Origin: Vulcanimicrobiota bacterium
Lineage (GTDB): Bacteria > Vulcanimicrobiota > JAJTBE01
Direction of reading: 5' to 3'
NCBI GenBank assembly: GCA_021107945.1
Contig: JAIORV010000060.1
Location: 1 to 39,405, forward strand
DNA length: 39,405 bases
Made by a program: the position numbers and the translations under genes
Part shown: positions 26,339 through 34,986 of the stretch, in pieces
Layout of the letters: every line of letters begins with the position of its first letter
Numbering within the stretch: the first letter of the stretch is position 1
Notes under the pieces: model-generated
What the model was told of the DNA's origin: nothing
Seen by the model: only the letters and a program-made list of their open reading frames with translations
Databases searched by the model: none

Positions 26339-27793
26339 ATGAACACAGGAAATATAAGACCTGTACAGGGTGGAATCCAGACCGGGAAGCAAATAAAAGC
26401 AAAACCCGACAGGCAACTTATGAATATAACCGATTCTTTCAAATCCACCGACGGCAAGTCCGACACTCCTCTCGATCTTGCAGGCGCCGCTCGAAAGCTG
26501 ATAGGTACAAACAAAAGCAAGGGTGTTGTGCGTAAATTTATGCCTGTCGTGGCGGTTGACCGGTGTCACCAGCCCCTTGTGAGCGATGACGGGGTAATAT
26601 ATATGGGGAGTCAGGACCACAGCTTTTCCGCTCTTGACGCAAAAACAGGAAAGCTTCTATGGGATAAGCCCGTGCCAAATTATATTCCGTATAAAGCCGG
26701 GATAAGTAAAGATAATGCCACATTGTTTGTCTCCCGGAATAATGACAGCATGATGGCTCTGGATGCAAAAACAGGTAGAAAAATATGGGATTTCAGCAGT
26801 GGGCACAACTGTCGACTCTCTTCTCCCGTTGTTACGCCTGACGGCAAGACCGTTCTCACTTGTAGTGGCTATAAGGGTTTTTACGGTATCGATGCAAAGA
26901 CCGGTAAGCAGAAATGGTTGAAGGACTTCAATATAAGGGACGGCTCATCTCCCGTGTTGAGCAACGACGGCAAAACCGTTTATTTCGGCGATGATTTCCA
27001 GAGCATACATGCCCTTGATGTTGATACCGGCGATCAAAAATGGGAATATAACCTGGGTGGCTTACTTCGATGTACTCCCGCCGTCGGGCATGACGGGACC
27101 GTTTATGCCGCAAACAGCGACGGTCAGATATTTGCCATAAAGGGAGATAGTGGCGAGAAAAAATGGCGCACCAAAAAAATGGAAGATAATGCTCTAAGAG
27201 AGTTTGGATTTGCTTTGAATCCAGATGGAAAGACCGTTTATGCCGCCACGCCGTTTCTCAAGTCCGGTAATTTCTATGGTGAGGTATATGCCTTTAACAC
27301 AAGGAACGGTAAGGAAAGATGGAAATTTCAGGCGAATGGAAAGATTCGTTCCGTGGTAGTGAACCCCGATGGTGGAACGATATACTTCGGTAGTGAGGAC
27401 AATCATCTTTATGCTCTGGATGCCAAGACGGGAAAGGGAAAATGGACGTATGACGCGGGAGAGGCTGTTTATTCTCCCGCATTGAGCAAGGACGGCTCAA
27501 TCCTGTATGTGGCAACATCCCATTATGTCAAGAATCAGGGATCCGTGAGCGAAATGATTGCCGTTGATGCAAAAACCGGTAGGAAGATAGATAATTTCAA
27601 AACCGAAGGAATAATGGATAAATCGAAAGCTATAACAGGCTCCGATGATGTCTCCGTTAATAAGGAGATAATTGACGAGGAAATGAAAGACTTACGGGAA
27701 TTCGATGAGAATAAGGATTATACCATAGAAAGAAAGGGTAAGTCGGTAATAATCGGTGGAGTTGAGCTGGAAGTGAAAAATCAAGATAAATAA
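26339..27793 (+). CDS. PQQ-type eight-bladed propeller protein (paralog C)
   Basis: The likely start is ATG 26339 after AAAGGAGAT, giving 484 residues; the in-frame ATG 26282 lies inside the repeat and has no ribosome site. The N-terminus has GNIRPVQGG and LMNITDSFK, then a helix LDLAGAARKLIG. Eight DxxTGxxxW-type blades follow (LDAKTGKLLW, IDAKTGKQKW, LDVDTGDQKW, LDAKTGKGKW and others). The C-terminus ends GKSVIIGGVELEV. It shares all signatures with paralogs A and B and is in tandem with B. No export signal is visible. Confidence 0.9.
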   Translation: MNTGNIRPVQGGIQTGKQIKAKPDRQLMNITDSFKSTDGKSDTPLDLAGAARKLIGTNKSKGVVRKFMPVVAVDRCHQPLVSDDGVIYMGSQDHSFSALDAKTGKLLWDKPVPNYIPYKAGISKDNATLFVSRNNDSMMALDAKTGRKIWDFSSGHNCRLSSPVVTPDGKTVLTCSGYKGFYGIDAKTGKQKWLKDFNIRDGSSPVLSNDGKTVYFGDDFQSIHALDVDTGDQKWEYNLGGLLRCTPAVGHDGTVYAANSDGQIFAIKGDSGEKKWRTKKMEDNALREFGFALNPDGKTVYAATPFLKSGNFYGEVYAFNTRNGKERWKFQANGKIRSVVVNPDGGTIYFGSEDNHLYALDAKTGKGKWTYDAGEAVYSPALSKDGSILYVATSHYVKNQGSVSEMIAVDAKTGRKIDNFKTEGIMDKSKAITGSDDVSVNKEIIDEEMKDLREFDENKDYTIERKGKSVIIGGVELEVKNQDK

Positions 27794-27932
27794 TTAATAA
27801 ATTGAAATATGACAGTTAACCAGGGGACGCTCTTTTAAGAAAATTGCTTCCCCTGACCTATTTTAACAGGAATTTCACCTTATAACTCAAATTAACTACA
27901 AACATCAGTTTTCCGGAACGAGGTAACTGTAA

Positions 27933-28583
27933 ATGTCCAGAAAAAAGAAAAAACAATCAAAAAAGAACAGCAACATACTTCTAAGGTTTATCGATAATCC
28001 TGGCGGGGAGATAATTCTGCAGGGAAATAGAAGCGGATTGGTTTATTTTGCAGGAGAAGTAAGGAAGATGGCCGCTTCCAAGTTCTCGGAGAAGAAATTA
28101 AAGCTGACTCCCGGGAACGAACTTTCGGATGATTCATCACATACAATTATTTTTAAGAAGCTCAAGAAAGATATCAGGAAAGAGATAGCAGGTCATCCCG
28201 ATGATAAGGAGAAAGCTCCCGTTGATGTTGAGAAGAAGCCCGAATCAATTTCAGAGGAACTGGAAATTGTTACCGAAAAACCGGAAGATGTAAAAGAATC
28301 TTATTTATTCGAGGGCGAGCCAGAGGAAATATTTGCAATACAGTTTGTTGTATGCGGGACTGGTGAGACAAGTCTTACTCCTGGAAGATTATATAGAGTG
28401 GAGCAATTATGCTCATTTTTGGGTGATAATACTCAAGGTGAAGTTAATATTCCCTGCGCGGAGCGGAAATATTCGTTTTTCATCAATAATGACCGGGGAG
28501 AGGAGATTGGCGTGGATTTATGCCTGGAAGATAAAAGGATAAATTTCTTTTCAAAGGATGAATTGATGAGGTTATATAGGTGA
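27933..28583 (+). CDS. Hypothetical protein, basic N-terminus
   Basis: This 216-residue protein starts at ATG 27933 after GAGGTAA. I recognise no family. The first 14 residues are strongly basic and Ser/Asn-rich. Residues 15-45 form hydrophobic strands (ILLRFID, GLVYFAGEV). A charged Glu/Lys/Pro linker covers about 85-125. A beta-rich C-terminal part (IQFVVCGTGE, YSFFINNDRGEEIGV) with three Cys follows. There is no signal peptide or membrane helix. Codon use looks normal and the ribosome site is good, so it is probably real. Confidence 0.75.
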   Translation: MSRKKKKQSKKNSNILLRFIDNPGGEIILQGNRSGLVYFAGEVRKMAASKFSEKKLKLTPGNELSDDSSHTIIFKKLKKDIRKEIAGHPDDKEKAPVDVEKKPESISEELEIVTEKPEDVKESYLFEGEPEEIFAIQFVVCGTGETSLTPGRLYRVEQLCSFLGDNTQGEVNIPCAERKYSFFINNDRGEEIGVDLCLEDKRINFFSKDELMRLYR

Positions 28584-28645
28584 TTGGTATCGGAGGATTT
28601 GAAGGCAAATTGACGAATTTATCAATCAGATGGGATTTGGGGGCA

Positions 28646-28661
28646 GGCGGGCAATCCCGCC
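28646..28661. repeat. GC-rich hairpin
   Basis: GGCGGG and CCCGCC pair around CAAT in the 156-nt gap between two small genes. No U-tract follows, so a terminator role is unlikely. Confidence 0.55.
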
Positions 28662-28739
28662 AGAGTAAAGTAATTGAAAGGGATAATCCCTCCGACGCAA
28701 TACCAATTATCTTAAGGATTCCAGGAAAAGGAGACAGGA

Positions 28740-29123
28740 ATGGAACTTACACTGCGCAATGTAGTTTTCTGCGACTCGGTAATACCTCTCCCGGATAATA
28801 AAATAGTATGTTACGGGGTTTTCAACGAGATAAGCTCAAAAGAATTCCCTCTAAATTACCCCCATTTCTGCATCATGTGCTCGTGGACAAACGGGACAGG
28901 GTTTCATATTCAACAGATAAAGCTTCTTAATCCCACGCGAAGTCTGATTGTCACACAGTCTCCAGAGCAATATTTCACTCTCAATAGTGAAACGGAAACA
29001 GCATATATTACAACTGACGTAAACCAGATTATTTTCACGGAGCCGGGATCATATTGTTTTCAGGTATTTATTGATCAAAACCTTGTAGAAGAGATTCCCC
29101 TTCATTTTCTTGAAAAGAGTTAG
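28740..29123 (+). CDS. DUF6941-like protein
   Basis: This 127-residue protein starts at ATG 28740 after AAAAGGAGA. The pattern of a leading strand with CDS, then NKIVCYGVFNEISSKEFPLNYPHFCIMCSW, and a later GSYCFQVFIDQNLVEEIPL, fits the small beta-sandwich family DUF6941, which has no established function. No signal peptide is seen. It is in tandem with the hypothetical gene at 27933 and 142 nt before pyruvate kinase. Confidence 0.75.
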   Translation: MELTLRNVVFCDSVIPLPDNKIVCYGVFNEISSKEFPLNYPHFCIMCSWTNGTGFHIQQIKLLNPTRSLIVTQSPEQYFTLNSETETAYITTDVNQIIFTEPGSYCFQVFIDQNLVEEIPLHFLEKS

Positions 29124-29221
29124 TATGTTTTCAGGGAAGTAACTATTCAACTTCTCTGTAATGTTTGGGCTTCTATAAGGAAGAATAAAAAAACCGTAAA
29201 TCTGCAAATATAATTTCTAAA

Positions 29222-29244
29222 CTCTGTGGTCTTTGCGGTAAATA
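29222..29244. repeat. CACAGAG-type arm upstream of pyruvate kinase
   Basis: CTCTGTGGTCTTTGCGGTAA is a single right-hand arm of the family. It ends about 8 nt before the GGGAGGA ribosome site of the pyruvate kinase gene, so it lies in the 5' untranslated region. Confidence 0.75.
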
Positions 29245-29265
29245 GATACACAGGGAGGAAATAAA

Positions 29266-31011
29266 TTGTTTACAAGAACGAAAATTGTCTGCACAATAGG
29301 CCCTGCCTGTTGGGATGAAGAAACATTACGAAAACTCATCAGGAACGGCATGGATGTTGCCAGGCTAAATTTTTCCCATGGAACTCATGACTCCCACAAA
29401 GAAGTGTTTTATCGGATTCGCAAGCTTGCGAAGGAAGAGGGAGTTCCCATTGCAATAATGCAGGATTTATGTGGACCCAAGATTCGCCTTGGAGAAATCC
29501 CTAACGGTCCCATCAATCTGAAGGACGGACAGGAAGTAGCCCTGACCGGTGAGGAAGTGGCGGGAACAAGCGACAGGCTGCATGTATCATACCCTCATCT
29601 GGTGAAGGATCTCAAGGTGGATGAGCCGGTGTTGATTGACGATGGAATCGTGCAGTTAAAGGTGAAGAGAATAAGGGGCGCGGATGTTATATGTGAGGTT
29701 ACTGCCGGGGGCGATATATCATCTCATAAGGGTGTAAATTTACCGGAATCCCAACTGCAAGTGACTGCTCCCACTGAAAAGGATATCGACGATCTGAAAC
29801 TCGGAATGGAGTTAGGCGTTGATTTTGTAGCTCTTTCATTCGTGAGAACCAATGCGGATATCAGGCGTTTGAAAGAGATTCTTGATAAATCAAAGAGATT
29901 TATACCGGTTATCGCAAAAATAGAAAAACGTGAAGCTGTTTTGAATCTTGATAAAATTCTTGCCTCAGCGGATGCTGCAATGGTGGCAAGGGGAGACCTG
30001 GGCGCGGAAATTCCCATTGAGCGGGTGCCACATATTCAAAAAGAGATCATCCGCAAGTGTAATATACTTTCAAAGCCCGTGATAACGGCAACCCAAATGC
30101 TGGATTCCATGATTAGAAATCCTATTCCCACAAGGGCGGAGGTCACCGATGTTGCAAATGCGATTCTTGACGGAACCGACGCGGTGATGCTGTCAGGTGA
30201 AACCGCATCGGGAAAATACCCCATAAAGGCAATACAGAATATGGATCGTATTGCAAGAGAATCGGAAAAATATCTTGCATCGAGAACCAAAGTGGATGTT
30301 ATCAACCACCATGACGTGGTGGATTCAATATCCCTCGCCACATGCCAGATTTCCTGCGAGCTGGATGCGAAGGCAATCCTTGTTCTCACCGACTCGGGAC
30401 GAACAGCTAGGCTTGTTTCCCGATATAAACCCGACAGGCCTATTCTTGCAATTACACCAAATGATGATACCGTTCGCAAGCTCATGTTGTCGTGGGGCGT
30501 GATTCCCCTGAAAGTTGAGGAGAGCAAAGACACCGACAAAGCCCTGGATGATGCCAATAAAGCGGCGCTTGCTTCGGGAATTGTGAAAGATGGAGACCTG
30601 ATTGTAACAACCGCCGGAATCCCGACAATGGTCAAAGGAAGCACAAATATGATAAAGGTAGATGTGCTGGGGAGTGTATTCCTGCGGGGAACCGGAGTGG
30701 GACCGCAGGCAACTGTTATAGGAAAGGTTTGTGTGTGTAAGAATGCCGATGAAGCTATCAACAGGGTTGAGTCGGGGGATATATTGATAGTAAGGAATAT
30801 TGACGAGTCATACCTGCCTGTGGCGAACAAACTTGCCGGACTTGTGGTGGAGCGTGGCACGCAGGGATCGTATGCTGATTACTACTGTACAAAATTCAAA
30901 ATTCCCGGACTTCTAAATGTTCCAGGTGCAACGAGTAAATTCTTTAGCGGTCGTATTGTCAGCCTGGACACTGAGCATGGTATTATTTACGAAGCGAAAA
31001 CTGAATTGTAA
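29266..31011 (+). CDS. pyk: Pyruvate kinase with C-terminal phosphohistidine domain
   Basis: This 581-residue protein starts at TTG 29266 after GGGAGGA. It converts phosphoenolpyruvate and ADP to pyruvate and ATP in glycolysis. The (beta/alpha)8 core shows TKIVCTIGPA, RLNFSHG, the substrate-binding IAKIE Lys, AAMVARGDLGAEIP and TATQMLDSM. After the usual C-terminal allosteric domain, residues about 480-581 form an extra PEP-utilising-enzyme mobile (phosphohistidine-type) domain, as in Bacillus-type pyruvate kinases. All key residues are present. A zinc-ribbon protein gene follows after 18 nt. Confidence 0.97.
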   Translation: MFTRTKIVCTIGPACWDEETLRKLIRNGMDVARLNFSHGTHDSHKEVFYRIRKLAKEEGVPIAIMQDLCGPKIRLGEIPNGPINLKDGQEVALTGEEVAGTSDRLHVSYPHLVKDLKVDEPVLIDDGIVQLKVKRIRGADVICEVTAGGDISSHKGVNLPESQLQVTAPTEKDIDDLKLGMELGVDFVALSFVRTNADIRRLKEILDKSKRFIPVIAKIEKREAVLNLDKILASADAAMVARGDLGAEIPIERVPHIQKEIIRKCNILSKPVITATQMLDSMIRNPIPTRAEVTDVANAILDGTDAVMLSGETASGKYPIKAIQNMDRIARESEKYLASRTKVDVINHHDVVDSISLATCQISCELDAKAILVLTDSGRTARLVSRYKPDRPILAITPNDDTVRKLMLSWGVIPLKVEESKDTDKALDDANKAALASGIVKDGDLIVTTAGIPTMVKGSTNMIKVDVLGSVFLRGTGVGPQATVIGKVCVCKNADEAINRVESGDILIVRNIDESYLPVANKLAGLVVERGTQGSYADYYCTKFKIPGLLNVPGATSKFFSGRIVSLDTEHGIIYEAKTEL

Positions 31012-31029
31012 CCGATAAGGAGCTTTGAT

Positions 31030-31515
31030 ATGGAGTTCTATTGTACAAATTGTGGCAGTACACTCAAGGTCGAGGACAGGAATCAGGGAAAGACGGTTGA
31101 TTGTCCTCATTGTGGAAAGCCGACCGCCGTGCCGCATGCCGAGGGCACGCCAACATCAGCTTACGCAAGACCCGGGTTTGTTAAATGTCCATATTGCCAG
31201 ACCGAGATTCCGGCCAATTCCACATTATGTCGTAAATGCGGTGGAAAACTGCAAGGGAACTTACCCCCGGGAGGATATCCCCCCAATAACTTTATGCTGG
31301 AGAAGGAAAACAAGAAAAGAAGCAACGAGGCGATATTCATCCTGATTTGCGGGCTGCTGGGCTGTTTTGCCCCGGTTGTTGCAATTTATGGAACCATAAC
31401 CCTCTTAAAGCATAAGGATTATCCCAACAGGACCCTTGCAATTATAGGAACCGTTCTTGCATGGATATGGACACTTATCACGTTAATGATTGTAATATCG
31501 GGGATTGCCTCTTAG
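31030..31515 (+). CDS. Double zinc-ribbon membrane protein, DUF4190-like
   Basis: This 161-residue protein starts at ATG 31030 after AAGGAG. Two zinc ribbons lie at the N-terminus: C5/C8 with C25/C28, and C53/C56 with C67/C70. A short Gly/Pro linker leads to two membrane helices at about 102-126 and 135-160, the pattern of DUF4190-type small membrane proteins. The ribbons should face the cytoplasm. It follows pyruvate kinase by 18 nt and may share its transcript. Function unknown. Confidence 0.87.
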   Translation: MEFYCTNCGSTLKVEDRNQGKTVDCPHCGKPTAVPHAEGTPTSAYARPGFVKCPYCQTEIPANSTLCRKCGGKLQGNLPPGGYPPNNFMLEKENKKRSNEAIFILICGLLGCFAPVVAIYGTITLLKHKDYPNRTLAIIGTVLAWIWTLITLMIVISGIAS

Positions 31516-31612
31516 CCATAGAACTTTTAAGGTTCTGTGAATTCTGCAGTTTAAAATTTTTTAAAGATGGGGTAAGTTCTTTGGACACCACGCTGAAACT
31601 GGAGATAAAACA

Positions 31613-32314
31613 ATGAGAACGCTGACTGTAATAATCCCTGCATACAATGAGGAGAAATGCATAGAAAAGACATTGAGCGATTTGTTCAAGAGCGCAAAGT
31701 CTGATGATATAGATCTGTCGCTGGTGGTTGTTGATGACGGAAGCCAGGATGCTACATATGATATTGTCAAAAAATTGGCGCAAGACAATTCCAAAATAAG
31801 CCTTGTGGGGCATAATACAAACAGGGGATTTGGAAAAACTGTGATGACGGGGATAAAGCATTCCAGTGACGAGAATCTTCTTCTTGTACCCGCCGACGGT
31901 CAGTTTGATCCCGGCGAAATGGATATTTTCCTGGATGCCCTCGATGAGTATGATCTTGCAATCGGCACAAGATCTTCAAGGTCGGGATATACACTATTCA
32001 GGCAGTTTGTGTCTTATTTGTATATAAACCTTGTTAATATATTTTTCTGTCAAAACTATAGGGATACGAACTGGGTTCAGGCATGGAAGAGAAAGATATT
32101 TGACAAAATAAGTCCGGAAAGTACAGGTGTATTCTTCCTCCAGGAGACCATAACAAGGGCAAACAGGATGGGGTATCTCATAGGTCAGGTAAATTCGATC
32201 CATCTCCCCAGGGAAACCGGAGAGGCCAAGGGTGGGAATCTTGATTTTATTATATTCACATTTTACGAGATGATGAAATTCTGGTGGAAATTATATATAG
32301 AACATTCGATATAA
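31613..32314 (+). CDS. Family 2 glycosyltransferase, dolichol-phosphate-mannose-synthase type
   Basis: This 233-residue protein starts at ATG 31613 after GGAGATAA. The GT-A fold is clear: LTVIIPAYNEE, VVVDDGSQD, an RGFGKTVMTGI turn, and LLLVPADGQFDP, where the usual DxD metal motif reads DGQFD. LAIGTRSSR and QETITRANRMGY follow. It lacks the C-terminal membrane helices of some relatives. Such enzymes add a sugar from a nucleotide donor to a lipid-phosphate carrier at the inner membrane. No other glycan genes are adjacent. Confidence 0.9.
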   Translation: MRTLTVIIPAYNEEKCIEKTLSDLFKSAKSDDIDLSLVVVDDGSQDATYDIVKKLAQDNSKISLVGHNTNRGFGKTVMTGIKHSSDENLLLVPADGQFDPGEMDIFLDALDEYDLAIGTRSSRSGYTLFRQFVSYLYINLVNIFFCQNYRDTNWVQAWKRKIFDKISPESTGVFFLQETITRANRMGYLIGQVNSIHLPRETGEAKGGNLDFIIFTFYEMMKFWWKLYIEHSI

Positions 32315-32319
32315 CTATT

Positions 32320-32349
32320 CACCGCAGAGGTCGCAGAGGTCGCAGAGAG
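32320..32349. repeat. CACAGAG-type arm
   Basis: CACCGCAGAGGTCGCAGAGG followed by one more GTCGCAGAG unit lies directly after the glycosyltransferase stop codon. The 9-nt period is especially regular here. Confidence 0.8.
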
Positions 32350-32366
32350 AAGAAAAAGAGATAATT

Positions 32367-32467
32367 GTATTTATTCAGACCCATACTGTAGCCTCGATTT
32401 TATACCATTTTCAGGCTGGTCGGGAGACCAGCCTCCACCCAAATCCTGGGGTGGTCTGAATAAATAC
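32367..32467. mobile_element. MITE-like element with 15-bp terminal inverted repeats
   Basis: GTATTTATTCAGACC (32367-32381) and its exact complement GGTCTGAATAAATAC (32453-32467) bound a 101-bp unit with no gene. Inside are a trimmed GTAGGAG-type motif (32386-32397), the AGGCTGGTC hairpin (32413-32434) and a CCACCC/GGGTGG stem. The left end recurs at 34901-34915 and, degenerate, at 38605-38618. The size and lack of coding capacity fit a non-autonomous miniature element. No clear target duplication is seen. Confidence 0.8.
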
Positions 32468-32473
32468 GATACA

Positions 32474-33076
32474 TTATTTGATTGGCTGTCTTAAAATAGT
32501 TTTCATTTTTTCAGGTACAGTTTTTCTTGGATCTGAAAGATAAATTTCATGATGAAGTCCATTATTACTATAACCATTTTGCTTTATAAAATCTCTCATT
32601 GTCTGGATAGTTTCAGGTTCTGTTGCGTAAGGACCAATGTGCATGATTTGAATACATTTAGCCTCATCAATTATTTCAAATTTGATTTCCTTGATCAAAT
32701 CCAAACCTTTTTTCCTGAATACTTCTGCTTTTGCTTTTTCGATTATTTCAGATGCTGCAAAATCAGGCATGCGAATTAATAGTTTCCAATACCATTCTGA
32801 ACGAGGAACTTCTAAAGCTAGCTTGTTTGATTTCACCCACCACAAACCTTCTAATTTGGGAACACCAAAATCCTGACCTTGTTTCCTGCAAATACTCTTT
32901 ACCCCATAAGCAAGAGGATACAAGGCCTCAACAGTTTTTGTAAAAACTTCACCACCAGGCTCACCTTTTCCCTCAATTGAGAGATATGGAACTTTACCAA
33001 ATTCAACAACTGCCGGAATTTTTTTGGCTGTATAGTACTGCTTGTATTCTTTAATGAAATCCAATTTTGCAGTCAT
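32474..33076 (-). CDS. GyrI-like effector-binding domain protein
   Basis: This 200-residue protein starts at ATG 33076 after AAGGAGAT. The pattern FGKVPYLSIEGKG, VEALYPLAYGVKSICR, LEGLWWV and KCIQIMHIGPYATEP fits the GyrI-like small-molecule-binding family, related to SOUL/BmrR-type ligand domains. It has no DNA-binding domain. Members bind hydrophobic ligands or toxins, and some hydrolyse them. It is read divergently from the glycosyltransferase side and lies 24 nt downstream of the amidohydrolase gene on the same strand, so they may be co-transcribed. Confidence 0.88.
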   Translation of the reverse strand: MTAKLDFIKEYKQYYTAKKIPAVVEFGKVPYLSIEGKGEPGGEVFTKTVEALYPLAYGVKSICRKQGQDFGVPKLEGLWWVKSNKLALEVPRSEWYWKLLIRMPDFAASEIIEKAKAEVFRKKGLDLIKEIKFEIIDEAKCIQIMHIGPYATEPETIQTMRDFIKQNGYSNNGLHHEIYLSDPRKTVPEKMKTILRQPIK

Positions 33077-33099
33077 AATATCTCCTTAAAGGGTTTTTA

Positions 33100-34881
33100 T
33101 CAGGGCTTCTCGTAAACTACCTCCCCACCCACAATCGTCATAATTACCATGCCGTCCAGGTCGTTGGGGCCGACCCCGCTGTAAGGGTCTATTCCCCAGG
33201 TGGATATATCCAGCAGATCCACGGAGAATATTGCAAAGTCCCCGTATTTGCCCACCTCGATGGATCCCACACTATCCTCCAACCTCATGGCCTTCGCGGA
33301 GCTGATGGTATAATCCATCAAAACATTTTCTATGGGCAATTTCTGTTCCGGACCCCAGTCTGTATTACCCTGAGAATTTATCCTGGTTGACCCAAAAAGA
33401 AGACCGAACATCGGATTAAAGGGGGCGGCAGTCCAGTCGCTTCCGGCGGAAAGCTCCACGCCGGCATCCTGCAAGCTTTTCCAGGGCATCACCCGCTGCA
33501 CTCTCTCAGGTCCGACCATAGCCTCAAACATTTCATCTCCACCATAAAAATGAGAAGGCTGCATTGCCGCGTATATCCCCAGCGGAGCTATCCTGTCTAT
33601 GTCTTCCTGGGCAAAGAATTCAGCATGCTCAATACGATGGCGGGAATCCCTCACACCATTGAGTTTCCTGACGTGCTCATACCCATCTATCACACTGCGA
33701 GTCGCTCCGTCGCCTGTCGCATGGACACAGGACTGGAGTTCCATCCCGTCAATAATTTCCATAACCCGGTTGAAATTTTTCTGCGACCAGTAGGGTTCGC
33801 CGCAATAGTCGGGCATATCGCTGTAAGGCTCAAGCATAAACGAGGTATGGGTGCCAATCACCCCGTCCATATACATCTTGACAGATTCACCCAAAAACAG
33901 GTGGGAATTGTAATCCTGCTGACCCAGCTCCTTCCATTCCTCCAGTTCTTTCTTCAGCCCGGCCTCATCATCAAGAGCATCCGGGTCTATATAGTACGAA
34001 CACACGATCCTCACATTTTGAATTCCTCCCTGCTCATAGAATTTCAAAATCTTCGGGATGAAATTTTCATAAATCTGCATATCATTGAGGGTGGTAACTC
34101 CCACTTCCAATGCCATGTCAATCGCTGTGCCCATCGCCTCAAACATTCTCTGCTCTATGTCGCCGCCCATCTCCTCGGAGGAGAAAAAGTCCATGGGATT
34201 ATATCTCTGGAAGTTGAGAAGAAGTCCGGTTGGTTTGCCGGTGACCTCGTCATGTGTAGGAGTCAGGAACTCGAATGCAGCAGGATTTCTCTCCTGCATT
34301 AACGCCAGTGCCTGTGTGTTAACCAGTCCCGTGTGGCCCCCACTTGACCACATGAGCAGGGGGCGATCCGATATGATCTCATCCGCATGCGTCGCATCAG
34401 GCATACCGTCAGGGAAAAATCCGAACCTCCATCCGTTGGACATAACAAATGGATCATTTGGGTGATTTTCCCCATACTCAATTATGGCGGCCGACATCTC
34501 CTGCAGGCTGGTTGCGTCATAAACATTTTTCATTATCCCCTGCAGCGCTCCCATCCACAATATGTGGCAGTGGTTGTCAACAAACCCGGGGACAACCATA
34601 TTTCCCCCGGCGTCAACTACCTTTGTATCCGAGTCGATATAGTCCTGGACGCCGCTGTCGTCCCCGACATAGCAGATCAATTTATCCTTGACCGCCACAG
34701 CTTGAGCCCACTTATTATCGGGATCGGATGTAAAAATCCGCCCGTTCTTGATAACCAGGTCAGCCTTTTCGCAATCCCCGGCACCTTTTGAACACCCAAA
34801 TACAAACATAGCGGCAACAATAACCAGAACAACCGCCACCAGAATCCTCATCTTCATCCTCATCTTCATCTTCATCATCAA
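33100..34881 (-). CDS. Lipoprotein amidohydrolase, YtcJ-like (Amidohydro_3)
   Basis: This 593-residue protein starts at ATG 34881 after GGAG. The N-terminus is a run of Met-Lys/Met-Arg pairs encoded by a 6-nt ATGAAG/ATGAGG repeat, then a hydrophobic core and lipobox VFGC with C30, so it should be a lipoprotein. The amidohydrolase fold follows: VVPGFVDNHCH metal motif, CVHATGDGA, RHRIEHAEF, and SAGSDWTAAPFNP. Relatives hydrolyse amides, N-formyl groups or similar bonds with one or two metals; the substrate is not predictable. The export signal suggests action on an external compound. Confidence 0.93.
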   Translation of the reverse strand: MMMKMKMRMKMRILVAVVLVIVAAMFVFGCSKGAGDCEKADLVIKNGRIFTSDPDNKWAQAVAVKDKLICYVGDDSGVQDYIDSDTKVVDAGGNMVVPGFVDNHCHILWMGALQGIMKNVYDATSLQEMSAAIIEYGENHPNDPFVMSNGWRFGFFPDGMPDATHADEIISDRPLLMWSSGGHTGLVNTQALALMQERNPAAFEFLTPTHDEVTGKPTGLLLNFQRYNPMDFFSSEEMGGDIEQRMFEAMGTAIDMALEVGVTTLNDMQIYENFIPKILKFYEQGGIQNVRIVCSYYIDPDALDDEAGLKKELEEWKELGQQDYNSHLFLGESVKMYMDGVIGTHTSFMLEPYSDMPDYCGEPYWSQKNFNRVMEIIDGMELQSCVHATGDGATRSVIDGYEHVRKLNGVRDSRHRIEHAEFFAQEDIDRIAPLGIYAAMQPSHFYGGDEMFEAMVGPERVQRVMPWKSLQDAGVELSAGSDWTAAPFNPMFGLLFGSTRINSQGNTDWGPEQKLPIENVLMDYTISSAKAMRLEDSVGSIEVGKYGDFAIFSVDLLDISTWGIDPYSGVGPNDLDGMVIMTIVGGEVVYEKP

Positions 34882-34900
34882 TCACTCCAGAACTTAATTT

Positions 34901-34986
34901 GTATTTATTCAGACCCATCACTGTAGGAGAGGCTTCCAGCCTCGATTTTCGTGGCAAGATGCCACTCCTACAAGGGAGGACTGAAT
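34901..34986. mobile_element. Degenerate MITE-like copy carrying a REP pair
   Basis: The left end GTATTTATTCAGACC (34901-34915) matches the element at 32367; the right end is reduced to GGACTGAAT near 34978-34986. Inside, TGTAGGAG (34922-34929) and CTCCTACA (34965-34972) form 8-bp inverted ends around two hairpins, AGGCT/AGCCT and GTGGCA/TGCCAC. That inverted pair has the architecture of a REPIN. Confidence 0.7.

Noticed and set aside
28580-28798. 72-residue plus-strand frame between the two small genes
   Set aside because: It overlaps the DUF6941-like start, spans the GGCGGG hairpin and resembles no protein.
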